From assembly GCA_946404585.1 (NCBI GenBank), contig CAMJEC010000058.1, positions 1-5,914 on the forward strand: a DNA stretch of 5,914 nt. Reading direction: 5' to 3'. Source of the stretch: an uncultured Caryophanales bacterium. Lineage in GTDB: Bacteria; Bacillota_I; Bacilli_A; RFN20; CAG-826. The notes under the pieces were generated by a model, which was not told where the DNA came from, did not search any database, and saw nothing but the letters and a program-made list of their open reading frames with translations. Positions 1 through 5,263 of the stretch are shown in pieces (positions within the stretch are counted from its first letter, which is position 1; each line of letters starts with the position of its first letter). Both the position numbers and the translations under genes were made by a program.

Positions 1-143
1 CAATTACATTACCATTAGGATTTGAAGATAAAATGCCATTTGGTGTTAATATCACTTCTCATCATTTTACTGAATCTAAATTATTTAATATTGCCCAAGT
101 AGTGGAAGATATCACAGGCTTAAAGGACCTCACTAAGAAATAG
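1..143 (+). CDS. gatA: GatA C-terminus (partial): Glu-tRNA(Gln) amidotransferase subunit A
   Basis: Only the last 46 codons are present, read in the frame of the TAG at 141-143; the 5' part lies off the window. GatA is the amidase subunit of GatCAB. It releases ammonia from glutamine and passes it to GatB, which amidates mischarged Glu-tRNA(Gln) (often also Asp-tRNA(Asn)) in the cytoplasm. The visible tail has the amidase-family ending: a Leu-Pro-Leu-Gly-Phe strand, then MPFGVNI, then a helix with FTESKLFNIAQVVED. That is where other GatA proteins have a G-x-x-I/V-G-(L/I)-x-(L/I) strand and the closing helix. The call rests on this weak similarity plus the gatB gene starting one base after the stop, the usual gatC-gatA-gatB order. 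The catalytic Ser-Ser-Lys region is not in view. Other amidase-signature proteins share this fold, but the neighbour makes GatA much the likeliest. Confidence 0.85.
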   Translation, partial: ITLPLGFEDKMPFGVNITSHHFTESKLFNIAQVVEDITGLKDLTKK

Positions 144-144
144 T

Positions 145-1539
145 ATGAACTACGTTGCTATTATCGGTCTTGAAATACATCTACAACTACTTAGTGAATC
201 TAAGCTCTTTTGTGGCGCTCCCACAACATTTGGTAAAGCCCCTAATAGTAATGTTGGTTTAATTGATATGGCTTTTCCAGGTGCAATGCCTGTTTTGAAT
301 AAGAAGTGTGTTATATCAGCGATAAGGATGGTTAACGCTCTTCATATGGAATTAGATAGATTAATTAGATTTGATAGAAAGAACTATTTTTATAGTGATT
401 TAGCCAAAGGCTATCAATTAACACAGTTCTTCCATCCAATTGGTAAAAATGGTCACCTCGCTATAAATGTTGATGATAGTATCAAGATTATTAGAATTAA
501 CCATTTACATATCGAAGAAGACTCCGCAAAACAAATACACGCTAAAGATAAAACATTATTAGATTTTAATCGAGCGGGTATGGGCTTAATCGAAATCGTT
601 ACTGATCCAGATATAAGAAATGGTAAAGAAGCAAGAATCTTCTTAGAAGATATTAGAGATATTGCAGTATCACTTGGTGTTAGTAATGGTCGTTTACAAG
701 AAGGCACCATGAGAGTGGACGTTAATGTCTCACTAAAAGTTGATGGTGTTAATGGTGAAATCGTTGAACTTAAAAATCTCAATGGTTTTAAGAATGTTGA
801 AAAAGCTATCACTAGTGAAATCAAGCGTCAAAAAGAAATCGTTAGTAGTGGTAAATCAGTAAAACCAGAAACAAGAAGATATGATGAAGCGAAAAACGAA
901 ACTGTCTTCATGCGTAAAAAGAACACAAAGATTGATTATAGATATTTCGCAGACGCGACGATCGCACCTATTAGAATTAGCCAAGAACTCGTGGATGAAG
1001 CACTAAATTATAAAGCTAATAAGAGATTTAAAGTCGACTTCCTTTTACCGGAAACAATAGATGAGATTAATAACGATCCATACCTATTTAAACTCTTCTC
1101 TGAATTAAAGGAAGAAGGACTTGCTACAATTAAAGTTAGCAACTTCGTTTTAACACGTGTCAGAAGTGAAATTAAGCGACACGGTAGTGATAAACTATTA
1201 GAAATTGAGAATGACTTAATCGCCTTATTAAAACTTTATAACGAAGAAGAAATTACCTATAAACAAGCCTCAATTATCTATAAGCAATTATTAGAAACTA
1301 AGAAAGATTTAAACACCTTATTAGAGGATAACAACTTCTCTCATAACTACGACAATAAAGAATTATCATCAATCATTGATGAAATACTGGTAAAATATAA
1401 TATTGCGGTTCAAGATTATAAAGCCGGCAAAGATAAGGCCTTAAATTACTTATTAGGCCAAATTTATAAAGAAACTAAAAACAAAGTTGATTCACTTAAA
1501 ATCAAAGACATGCTCTTGATGAAATTGGAGGAAAAATAA
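145..1539 (+). CDS. gatB: GatB: Asp/Glu-tRNA amidotransferase subunit B
   Basis: This 464-residue protein is near the usual family length of about 475. GatB binds the mischarged tRNA, phosphorylates the Glu (or Asp) side chain with ATP and amidates it with ammonia from GatA. The cradle domain covers about residues 1-295. It shows GLEIHLQL (8-15), the landmark FDRKNYFYSDLAKGYQ (76-91), HIEEDSAK (122-129), DFNRAGMGLIEIVTDPD (140-156), LQEGTMRVDVNVSL (184-197), ELKNLNGF (208-215), ETRRYDEAKNETVFMR (242-257) and DYRYF (264-268). A helical GatB/YqeY tRNA-binding domain follows from about 313, ending with VQDYKAGKDKALNYLLGQ (422-439). The zinc-type cysteines of some GatB proteins are reduced to one, C23, as I recall for Bacillus-type GatB. 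The ATG is one base after the gatA stop and has no strong ribosome site; AAAGGA at 122-127 is rather far away. Expression is probably coupled to gatA. Gly147 replaces the usual Pro in the signature. Confidence 0.97.
   Translation: MNYVAIIGLEIHLQLLSESKLFCGAPTTFGKAPNSNVGLIDMAFPGAMPVLNKKCVISAIRMVNALHMELDRLIRFDRKNYFYSDLAKGYQLTQFFHPIGKNGHLAINVDDSIKIIRINHLHIEEDSAKQIHAKDKTLLDFNRAGMGLIEIVTDPDIRNGKEARIFLEDIRDIAVSLGVSNGRLQEGTMRVDVNVSLKVDGVNGEIVELKNLNGFKNVEKAITSEIKRQKEIVSSGKSVKPETRRYDEAKNETVFMRKKNTKIDYRYFADATIAPIRISQELVDEALNYKANKRFKVDFLLPETIDEINNDPYLFKLFSELKEEGLATIKVSNFVLTRVRSEIKRHGSDKLLEIENDLIALLKLYNEEEITYKQASIIYKQLLETKKDLNTLLEDNNFSHNYDNKELSSIIDEILVKYNIAVQDYKAGKDKALNYLLGQIYKETKNKVDSLKIKDMLLMKLEEK
1527..1531 (+). 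promoter_or_regulatory. Ribosome binding site for galE, inside the end of gatB
   Basis: GGAGG lies 9 bases before the galE ATG at 1541 and within the last codons of gatB. It fixes the galE start and ties the two genes together as a translational pair, with one base between the gatB stop and the galE start. Confidence 0.85.
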
Positions 1540-1540
1540 T

Positions 1541-2557
1541 ATGGCAATTTTAGTCACAGGTGGTACAGGTTATATCGGTTCCCATACAGTCGTGGAACTC
1601 TTAAATAATAACTATGATGTAGTAATCGTCGATAACTACGTTAATAGTAAACCAGAAGTATTAAATCGCATTTATAAAATCACAGGTAAGAAACCAAGAT
1701 TCTATGAAGTCGATTGTACTGACTATGAAAAATTAAAAGAAGTTTTCCAAAAAGAAAAGATTACAGATATCATTCACTTCGCTGGTTTAAAGAGTGTCGC
1801 GGAATCTGTTGAAAAGCCACAATTATATATCGATAACAATATCGGTAGTAGTAAAGTTTTGTTAAGGCTTATGAGTGAATTTAATGTCACTAATATCGTC
1901 TTCTCCTCTAGTGCGACAGTATATGGTGTCCCAGATCATGTCCCACTTAAAGAAAGTGATAAAGTCGGTGGCTGCACAAACCCATATGGTCAAACAAAAT
2001 TAGATATCGAATATTTATTGAAAGATTACGCTAAAGAACATAAGGAAGCTAATATCGCTATCTTAAGATACTTTAACCCAATCGGTGCCCATGAAAGTGG
2101 CCTTATCGGTGAAGATCCTAACGGTATCCCAAATAACTTAATGCCATATATTACTCAAGTCGCTGTTGGTAAACGTCCTCACTTAAATGTTTATGGTGAT
2201 GACTATAAAACAGTGGATGGCACTGGTGTTAGAGATTACATCCACGTTGCTGACTTAGCCCATGGTCACCTATGTGCCTTAAAGAAATTAGAAGAAAAAC
2301 CAGGCTTAGTTGTTTATAACTTAGGTACAGGTAAAGGTACATCTGTTCTTGAATTAGTTCATGCTTTTGAAAAGGCTAATAATATGAAACTTCCATATGT
2401 TATCTGCCCAAGACGTCCTGGTGATGTTGATGAAAACTACGCTGAAGTTTCTAAAGCCTATAAGGAAATGGGATTTAAAACAAAACTCAACATCGAAGAT
2501 GCTTGCCGTGATTCCTGGAGATGGCAATCCAAGAACCCAAACGGCTACGATAAGTAA
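1541..2557 (+). CDS. galE: UDP-glucose 4-epimerase GalE
   Basis: GalE interconverts UDP-glucose and UDP-galactose with bound NAD, in the cytoplasm. It serves both the Leloir pathway and the supply of UDP-galactose for cell-surface glycans. The 338-residue length equals the E. coli enzyme. It is an extended short-chain dehydrogenase. The Rossmann NAD-binding loop is TGGTGYIGS (6-14), with the acidic D31 that ends the second strand. FAGLKSV lies at 80-86 and SSSATVYG at 122-129, with catalytic S124. NPYGQTK at 147-153 holds catalytic Y149 and K153, matching E. coli numbering. RYFNPIGAH (176-184), GTGVRDYIHVADLA (227-240), NLGTG (260-264) and RRPGD (291-295) complete the substrate half. The position equivalent to E. 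coli Tyr299 is Asn299. No other galactose or cell-wall gene is visible nearby; the partners are gatB upstream and tRNA-Arg downstream. Specificity for UDP-GlcNAc versus UDP-Glc cannot be settled from sequence alone. Confidence 0.97.
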   Translation: MAILVTGGTGYIGSHTVVELLNNNYDVVIVDNYVNSKPEVLNRIYKITGKKPRFYEVDCTDYEKLKEVFQKEKITDIIHFAGLKSVAESVEKPQLYIDNNIGSSKVLLRLMSEFNVTNIVFSSSATVYGVPDHVPLKESDKVGGCTNPYGQTKLDIEYLLKDYAKEHKEANIAILRYFNPIGAHESGLIGEDPNGIPNNLMPYITQVAVGKRPHLNVYGDDYKTVDGTGVRDYIHVADLAHGHLCALKKLEEKPGLVVYNLGTGKGTSVLELVHAFEKANNMKLPYVICPRRPGDVDENYAEVSKAYKEMGFKTKLNIEDACRDSWRWQSKNPNGYDK

Positions 2558-2567
2558 TAAACTTATC
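2549..2567 (+). repeat. Perfect 7-bp inverted repeat over the galE stop, next to tRNA-Arg
   Basis: GATAAGT (2549-2555) pairs with ACTTATC (2561-2567) around the loop AATAA. The hairpin includes the last galE codons and the TAA stop and ends two bases before the first tRNA base. It has no following T run, so it is not an intrinsic terminator. In a joint transcript it would form the 3' end of galE mRNA after RNase P cuts at the tRNA 5' end. That role is inference; the pairing itself is directly visible. Confidence 0.5.
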
Positions 2568-2569
2568 AC

Positions 2570-2646
2570 GCGCTTGTAGCTCAGCTGGATAGAGCGCTTC
2601 CCTCCTAAGGAAGAAGTCGGGCGTTCAAATCGTCTCAAGCGCGCCA
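2570..2646 (+). tRNA. tRNA-Arg, anticodon CCT (codon AGG)
   Basis: A full 77-base cloverleaf can be folded by eye. The acceptor stem GCGCTTG (2570-2576) pairs with CAAGCGC (2636-2642), followed by discriminator G2643 and encoded CCA (2644-2646). The D stem is GCTC (2579-2582) with GAGC (2592-2595). The anticodon stem CTTCC (2597-2601) pairs with GGAAG (2609-2613) around the loop CTCCTAA, giving anticodon CCT at 2604-2606. The T stem GGGCG (2619-2623) pairs with CGTCT (2631-2635) with two G-U pairs, and the loop is TTCAAAT. It reads only the AGG arginine codon. No convincing promoter fits in the 12 bases after galE, so transcription probably continues from galE. Confidence 0.97.
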
Positions 2647-2654
2647 CTATATAA

Positions 2655-2681
2655 GAAAGGTGGTTATCACCTTTTCTTTTT
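2655..2681 (+). terminator. Intrinsic terminator after tRNA-Arg
   Basis: AAAGGTG (2656-2662) pairs with CACCTTT (2668-2674) around the five-base loop GTTAT, followed by T, C and TTTTT (2675-2681). It is the first U-tailed hairpin seen after gatB and galE, so it probably ends the gat-galE-tRNA-Arg transcript. Confidence 0.85.
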
Positions 2682-2701
2682 GCAAAAATACAAAATTATT
2701 G

Positions 2702-2729
2702 TTGTCTAGCAAATGAATTAATGTATAAT
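2702..2729 (+). promoter_or_regulatory. Promoter for tRNA-Ala
   Basis: A perfect TATAAT (2724-2729) is preceded by TTGTCT (2702-2707), four of six matches to the -35 consensus, with a 16-base spacer. Initiation would fall near 2736, about eight bases before the tRNA 5' end, a normal leader length for a tRNA gene. It lies just beyond the preceding terminator. Confidence 0.75.
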
Positions 2730-2743
2730 AAATATCGCACTGT

Positions 2744-2819
2744 GGGTCCGTAGCTCACCTGGGAGAGCGCCTCCATGGCATGGAGGAGGTAGCGAGTTCG
2801 ATCCTCGTCGGATCCACCA
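2744..2819 (+). tRNA. tRNA-Ala, anticodon GGC (codon GCC)
   Basis: The acceptor GGGTCCG (2744-2750) pairs with CGGATCC (2809-2815), followed by discriminator A2816 and encoded CCA (2817-2819). The third pair is G2746 with T2813, the G3-U70 wobble that marks alanine tRNAs for AlaRS. The D stem is GCTC (2753-2756) with GAGC (2765-2768). The anticodon stem CCTCC (2770-2774) pairs with GGAGG (2782-2786) around ATGGCAT, giving anticodon GGC (2777-2779). The loop closes with A32 and U38, the unusual pairing known to be conserved in bacterial tRNA-Ala(GGC). The T stem GCGAG (2792-2796) pairs with CTCGT (2804-2808), with loop TTCGATC. It has its own promoter and terminator. Confidence 0.98.
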
Positions 2820-2832
2820 AAACAGTAAAATT

Positions 2833-2858
2833 GTCCTGAGTGATTCTCAGGATTTTTT
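2833..2858 (+). terminator. Intrinsic terminator after tRNA-Ala
   Basis: TCCTGAG (2834-2840) pairs with CTCAGGA (2846-2852) around the loop TGATT and is followed directly by six T (2853-2858). It closes the tRNA-Ala unit and separates it from the sigma-factor gene. Confidence 0.9.
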
Positions 2859-2859
2859 A

Positions 2860-2865
2860 TATAAT
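2860..2865 (+). promoter_or_regulatory. Possible -10 element for the sigma-factor operon
   Basis: A perfect TATAAT starts one base after the T run of the tRNA-Ala terminator. No good -35 lies at 16-18 bases, because that interval is inside the terminator hairpin; TTGTCC at 2831-2836 is 23 bases away. An alternative -10, TCTAAT (2901-2906), would give a nearly leaderless message from the ATG at 2918. No ECF-type AAC/CGT promoter pair is evident. The choice between these is open. Confidence 0.3.
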
Positions 2866-2917
2866 TGTTCTAAGAAAATATTTTTATTCGTTTTTTAATT
2901 TCTAATCGTCTTAACTT

Positions 2918-3433
2918 ATGAAAGCTGCTTTCAAAATGAACGTGACCAACAAGACCGCCAAACTTTTTCTCGAGGGCGATGAAGAGGCAACCGCTATTGT
3001 CTATAAGAATTATCGATCGCTTCTTTATTTCATCATCGCAACTTATCTTAATCAAAAAGAGGACTGCGATGATGTATATCAAAATGTATTTATGAAAATA
3101 CTTTCCAAGAGAAACGAAGTTAAAGACCCATCTTCTTTGCATTCCTATTTATGCGCAATGGCGAAAAATGAAGCTATTGATTACGCTAAGAAACGCTCAC
3201 GCGAATTAAATAGTGATTTGTTAGAAGATATATGCGTGGTTAACGAAGAGAGCCAACTAGATTACTTCCTTCCTTACGATTTAACTAAAGAAGAGAAAAC
3301 CATTGTTGGTTATCGATTAGCATTCGATCTTCCTTGGAAAGAAGTTAGTGAACTAGTGGGTATTCCACCCGCTACTGCTAAATACCGTTACGCTCAAGCA
3401 ATCGATAAGATCAAAAGGAGTCTAAAAAGATGA
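2918..3433 (+). CDS. ECF-type (sigma-70 family) RNA polymerase sigma factor
   Basis: This 171-residue protein has only sigma regions 2 and 4, the layout of extracytoplasmic-function sigma factors, which direct RNA polymerase to a small regulon. Region 2 spans about residues 14-95. It includes FLEGDEEA (17-24), the helix YKNYRSLLYFI (29-39), EDCDDVYQNVFMKI (48-61, the core-binding and -10 helix with the D-D-x-x-Q pattern) and SYLCAMAKNEAIDYAKKR (76-93). A linker of about 25 acidic residues follows. Region 4 is about 120-170, with the helix-turn-helix from LPWKEVSELVGIPPATAKYRY (138-158) for the -35 element. The start at 2918 is the longest option; the ATG at 2936 (residue 7) would keep both domains. 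Neither start has a clear ribosome site. The TGA stop overlaps the start of the next gene by four bases, linking it to a membrane partner. Family membership is clear; the ECF subgroup and target promoters are not. Confidence 0.9.
   Translation: MKAAFKMNVTNKTAKLFLEGDEEATAIVYKNYRSLLYFIIATYLNQKEDCDDVYQNVFMKILSKRNEVKDPSSLHSYLCAMAKNEAIDYAKKRSRELNSDLLEDICVVNEESQLDYFLPYDLTKEEKTIVGYRLAFDLPWKEVSELVGIPPATAKYRYAQAIDKIKRSLKR
2919..2933. repeat. 15-bp perfect palindrome over the sigma-gene start
   Basis: TGAAAGC, a central T, and GCTTTCA form a perfect 7+1+7 palindrome. It overlaps the ATG at 2918-2920 and ends two bases before the alternative ATG at 2936. It could be a site for a dimeric DNA-binding protein or chance in codons for Lys-Ala-Ala-Phe. 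As RNA, the one-base centre would force a slightly shorter hairpin. Confidence 0.35.
3415..3420 (+). promoter_or_regulatory. Ribosome binding site for the membrane partner gene
   Basis: AAGGAG lies within the last codons of the sigma gene, nine bases before the ATG at 3430. It supports that start and, with the ATGA overlap, co-translation of the two genes. Confidence 0.85.
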
Positions 3434-5187
3434 AAAGAATTGAAAAAGACATCAAAAAGAACAGCATAGAACTCATCGAATCATCATTACCAGAAATCAG
3501 TTCTTTAGATAGTATTCAACCGAAAGCTAAAAAGAAAAGATATTTACCATTATGTTTCGCACCTCTTGGTGCTGCCGCTTTAGTGGTAACCGCTATCTTG
3601 ATTCCAACTATTTTGAAAGGCACATCTACAAGTAGCAGTTCGGCTAAGCCTAAATATAGCTATAACTTTGAAGATTATAAACCGACTTTTCATGATTTTA
3701 ACGAAGTTGTTTATTACTCATATTTTGCTTATAACCAAGAAAATGCTTCTTCTACTAATAAAGGACTATGTCCTCATAATAAATTAATGCTTAAAGGCCA
3801 AGAGATTACCCAAGAAGAAACTGAACATCCACGAGGCGAAGCATATGAAGACGAATATGGAAGAACACATTATCCAATTCCATACGGAGAAAAATTCGTT
3901 TTTTCAGAATTCTTATTCTTTGAATTTGATAGTGTCGATAATGAATTTTTAGAACAAAGAATTGGAAACGGACATATATATGGTCTATCTGTTCAAACCA
4001 ATATCATGGACAATGGTGAAAAGATGCTCATCTTGAAGAAGGGTGAATACTTCTACTCATGTTTATCCAATGGTGTTGGTACAGGCTCAGATCGTAGTAA
4101 AAGACAACTCCAATACTCTGCTCATAAAACCATTGAGGGATTTGATGTTATAAAAAGCTTTGCAAACAATACACGTCTTACATTAACATTTGATTGTCGT
4201 AAAACGCCTGGTGTTATTAATTATGAAAGGTTAGAAACATTCGACATCGATGGTGAGACTTTCAATATTGATCCTAGTACTGTTTTCTTTGATCCTTTAA
4301 CAATTAGTTTTGATTTAGATGAATTGAAAGAACGACTCCAGTTAGATCCTAACTTTGAAATCGTTGATTCTTATGGTGGGCCTGACGCACTCGTTTATGA
4401 TGAAACTGTTTCAGAAACTAACGCCTTCACTTTAGATGAATTTGAAGACACATTCATCATCTCAGAAGATAAATTATATTTAGGTGAAGTTGAATTAATT
4501 GAATTAAAAGGGGCCAATAAGATTTTTGCTTCTGAAATCAATTTAGATGGTCGTCGCGAATTAGTCTTTGAATCATTAGAAGAACAACAACGTGTATTAA
4601 ATATCTATGATGTCCATCGAAATAAATATCTCTATCATAAGCCACTTTCAGAGATTGGTGCGTATGATTATTATCTAGGCTTAAGGGATAATCATCTTGT
4701 TGTTAATCTCTTTGAACCAGGACTCACAAATGAAGATCAATTATTAGATTATGGCCATTTCATCTACAGTGGAAGCGCAAGGGCAACTATTGTTTGGCAA
4801 AGTTTACTTGACATAACGAGCCTTGAATTAAATGGCGTTTTTGAGGCTGATGGTGTAACTCCAATCGAACCCGAGGGCAAATATTACTGCTTCAATAGCA
4901 ATACTCCTTACATCATTGAAATTAAACTAGGCAGAATATCTGATCCTATCAACACTAAATTTCCATCTTTAGATCATCAAGTTAAATGTGCTCCATATGA
5001 TGAATATCATATGCCAAATGAATCCCCAAGTTGGACATACTTATCAATGGAAAATGGTATCTATCGTTATCAAATTTCATTTAGTGAAAGTGGCTATTCA
5101 TACTACATCTTCTCTTTATATATTTTCAGTTTTGAATTTGATGCCGCGATTGATGTACCACCAATAGTAGAGCCATTCATCGAATAA
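3430..5187 (+). CDS. Single-pass membrane protein, putative anti-sigma factor with large extracellular domain
   Basis: The family of this 585-residue protein is not recognised. Residues 1-38 are short, charged and without Cys or His, ending in the basic run KAKKKR (32-37). Residues about 39-62 form one hydrophobic helix (YLPLCFAPLG onwards). The positive-inside rule puts the N-terminus in the cytoplasm and residues 64-585 outside. A Ser/Thr-rich linker (65-71) leads into an acidic, aromatic, beta-rich ectodomain with five cysteines (114, 211, 256, 487, 520). ASEINLDGRRELVF (367-380) resembles the D-x-N-x-D-G-x-x-E/D-L loop of FG-GAP/VCBS-type propeller repeats, but only one clear copy is seen. 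The gene overlaps the ECF sigma gene by four bases, and a terminator follows it. By position and topology it is a candidate anti-sigma factor and outside sensor. The zinc anti-sigma motif is absent, and the cytoplasmic part is unusually small, recalling the RsgI layout. A membrane protein merely co-expressed with the sigma factor is the alternative. Confidence 0.7.
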   Translation: MKRIEKDIKKNSIELIESSLPEISSLDSIQPKAKKKRYLPLCFAPLGAAALVVTAILIPTILKGTSTSSSSAKPKYSYNFEDYKPTFHDFNEVVYYSYFAYNQENASSTNKGLCPHNKLMLKGQEITQEETEHPRGEAYEDEYGRTHYPIPYGEKFVFSEFLFFEFDSVDNEFLEQRIGNGHIYGLSVQTNIMDNGEKMLILKKGEYFYSCLSNGVGTGSDRSKRQLQYSAHKTIEGFDVIKSFANNTRLTLTFDCRKTPGVINYERLETFDIDGETFNIDPSTVFFDPLTISFDLDELKERLQLDPNFEIVDSYGGPDALVYDETVSETNAFTLDEFEDTFIISEDKLYLGEVELIELKGANKIFASEINLDGRRELVFESLEEQQRVLNIYDVHRNKYLYHKPLSEIGAYDYYLGLRDNHLVVNLFEPGLTNEDQLLDYGHFIYSGSARATIVWQSLLDITSLELNGVFEADGVTPIEPEGKYYCFNSNTPYIIEIKLGRISDPINTKFPSLDHQVKCAPYDEYHMPNESPSWTYLSMENGIYRYQISFSESGYSYYIFSLYIFSFEFDAAIDVPPIVEPFIE

Positions 5188-5203
5188 TTATATTCCAACA
5201 ATC

Positions 5204-5232
5204 AAAAAGACCTGTTATTTTCAGGTCTTTTT
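5204..5232 (+). terminator. Intrinsic terminator of the sigma/membrane-protein operon
   Basis: AAAAAGACCTG (5204-5214) pairs perfectly with CAGGTCTTTTT (5222-5232) around the seven-base loop TTATTTT, and the T run extends to 5233. It lies 17 bases after the stop at 5187. The A run on the 5' side means it could also work on the opposite strand. Confidence 0.92.
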
Positions 5233-5241
5233 TGTTAGAAT
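5233..5241 (+). promoter_or_regulatory. Extended -10 promoter for the two-helix membrane protein
   Basis: TGTTAGAAT fits the extended -10 form TG-N-TATAAT with one mismatch. It begins at the last T of the preceding terminator. A -35 is poor (CTGTTA at 5212-5217, inside the hairpin), as is usual for extended -10 promoters. Initiation near 5248 would leave a leader of about 16 bases containing the ribosome site. Confidence 0.45.
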
Positions 5242-5252
5242 TAGTCGGATTT

Positions 5253-5256
5253 GGAG
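5253..5256 (+). promoter_or_regulatory. Ribosome binding site for the two-helix membrane protein
   Basis: GGAG lies seven bases before the ATG at 5264 and is the only purine-rich site nearby, which supports that start. Confidence 0.75.
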
Positions 5257-5263
5257 ATTTGAT

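Noticed and set aside
453..824. 123-codon minus-strand frame opposite gatB
   Set aside because: It lies wholly within a well-conserved gatB region, has a low-complexity Ser/Leu/Ile-rich translation and lacks a ribosome site; it is a shadow of gatB codon usage.
2397..2579. 60-codon plus-strand frame overlapping the galE end and tRNA-Arg
   Set aside because: It is out of frame inside conserved galE sequence and ends in the tRNA; no ribosome site.
2354..2647. 97-codon minus-strand frame across the galE end and tRNA-Arg
   Set aside because: It reads through the antisense of a tRNA gene and conserved GalE codons. Its start is in the tRNA acceptor stem and the translation shows no family features.
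2858..2917. Riboswitch or leader structure before the sigma gene
   Set aside because: Only 60 AT-rich bases are available, with no stable pairing beyond the terminator at 2833-2858.
2870..3142. 90-codon minus-strand frame opposite the sigma gene
   Set aside because: The complement encodes sigma region 2 with clear family motifs; the minus frame is a shadow.
3431..3433. TGA read as tryptophan, as in Mycoplasma
   Set aside because: TGA here ends the sigma gene right after region 4 in a typical ATGA overlap, and Trp codons in conserved sites (such as LPWKEV and WRW at the GalE end) are TGG.
3430..3543. Zinc-binding anti-sigma domain in the membrane partner
   Set aside because: The first 38 residues contain no His or Cys, so the H-x3-C-x2-C motif is absent.
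3541..3560. Lipoprotein signal at LPLC in the 585-residue protein
   Set aside because: The Cys (residue 42) is at the start of the hydrophobic helix rather than after it, so it is not a lipobox cleavage site.
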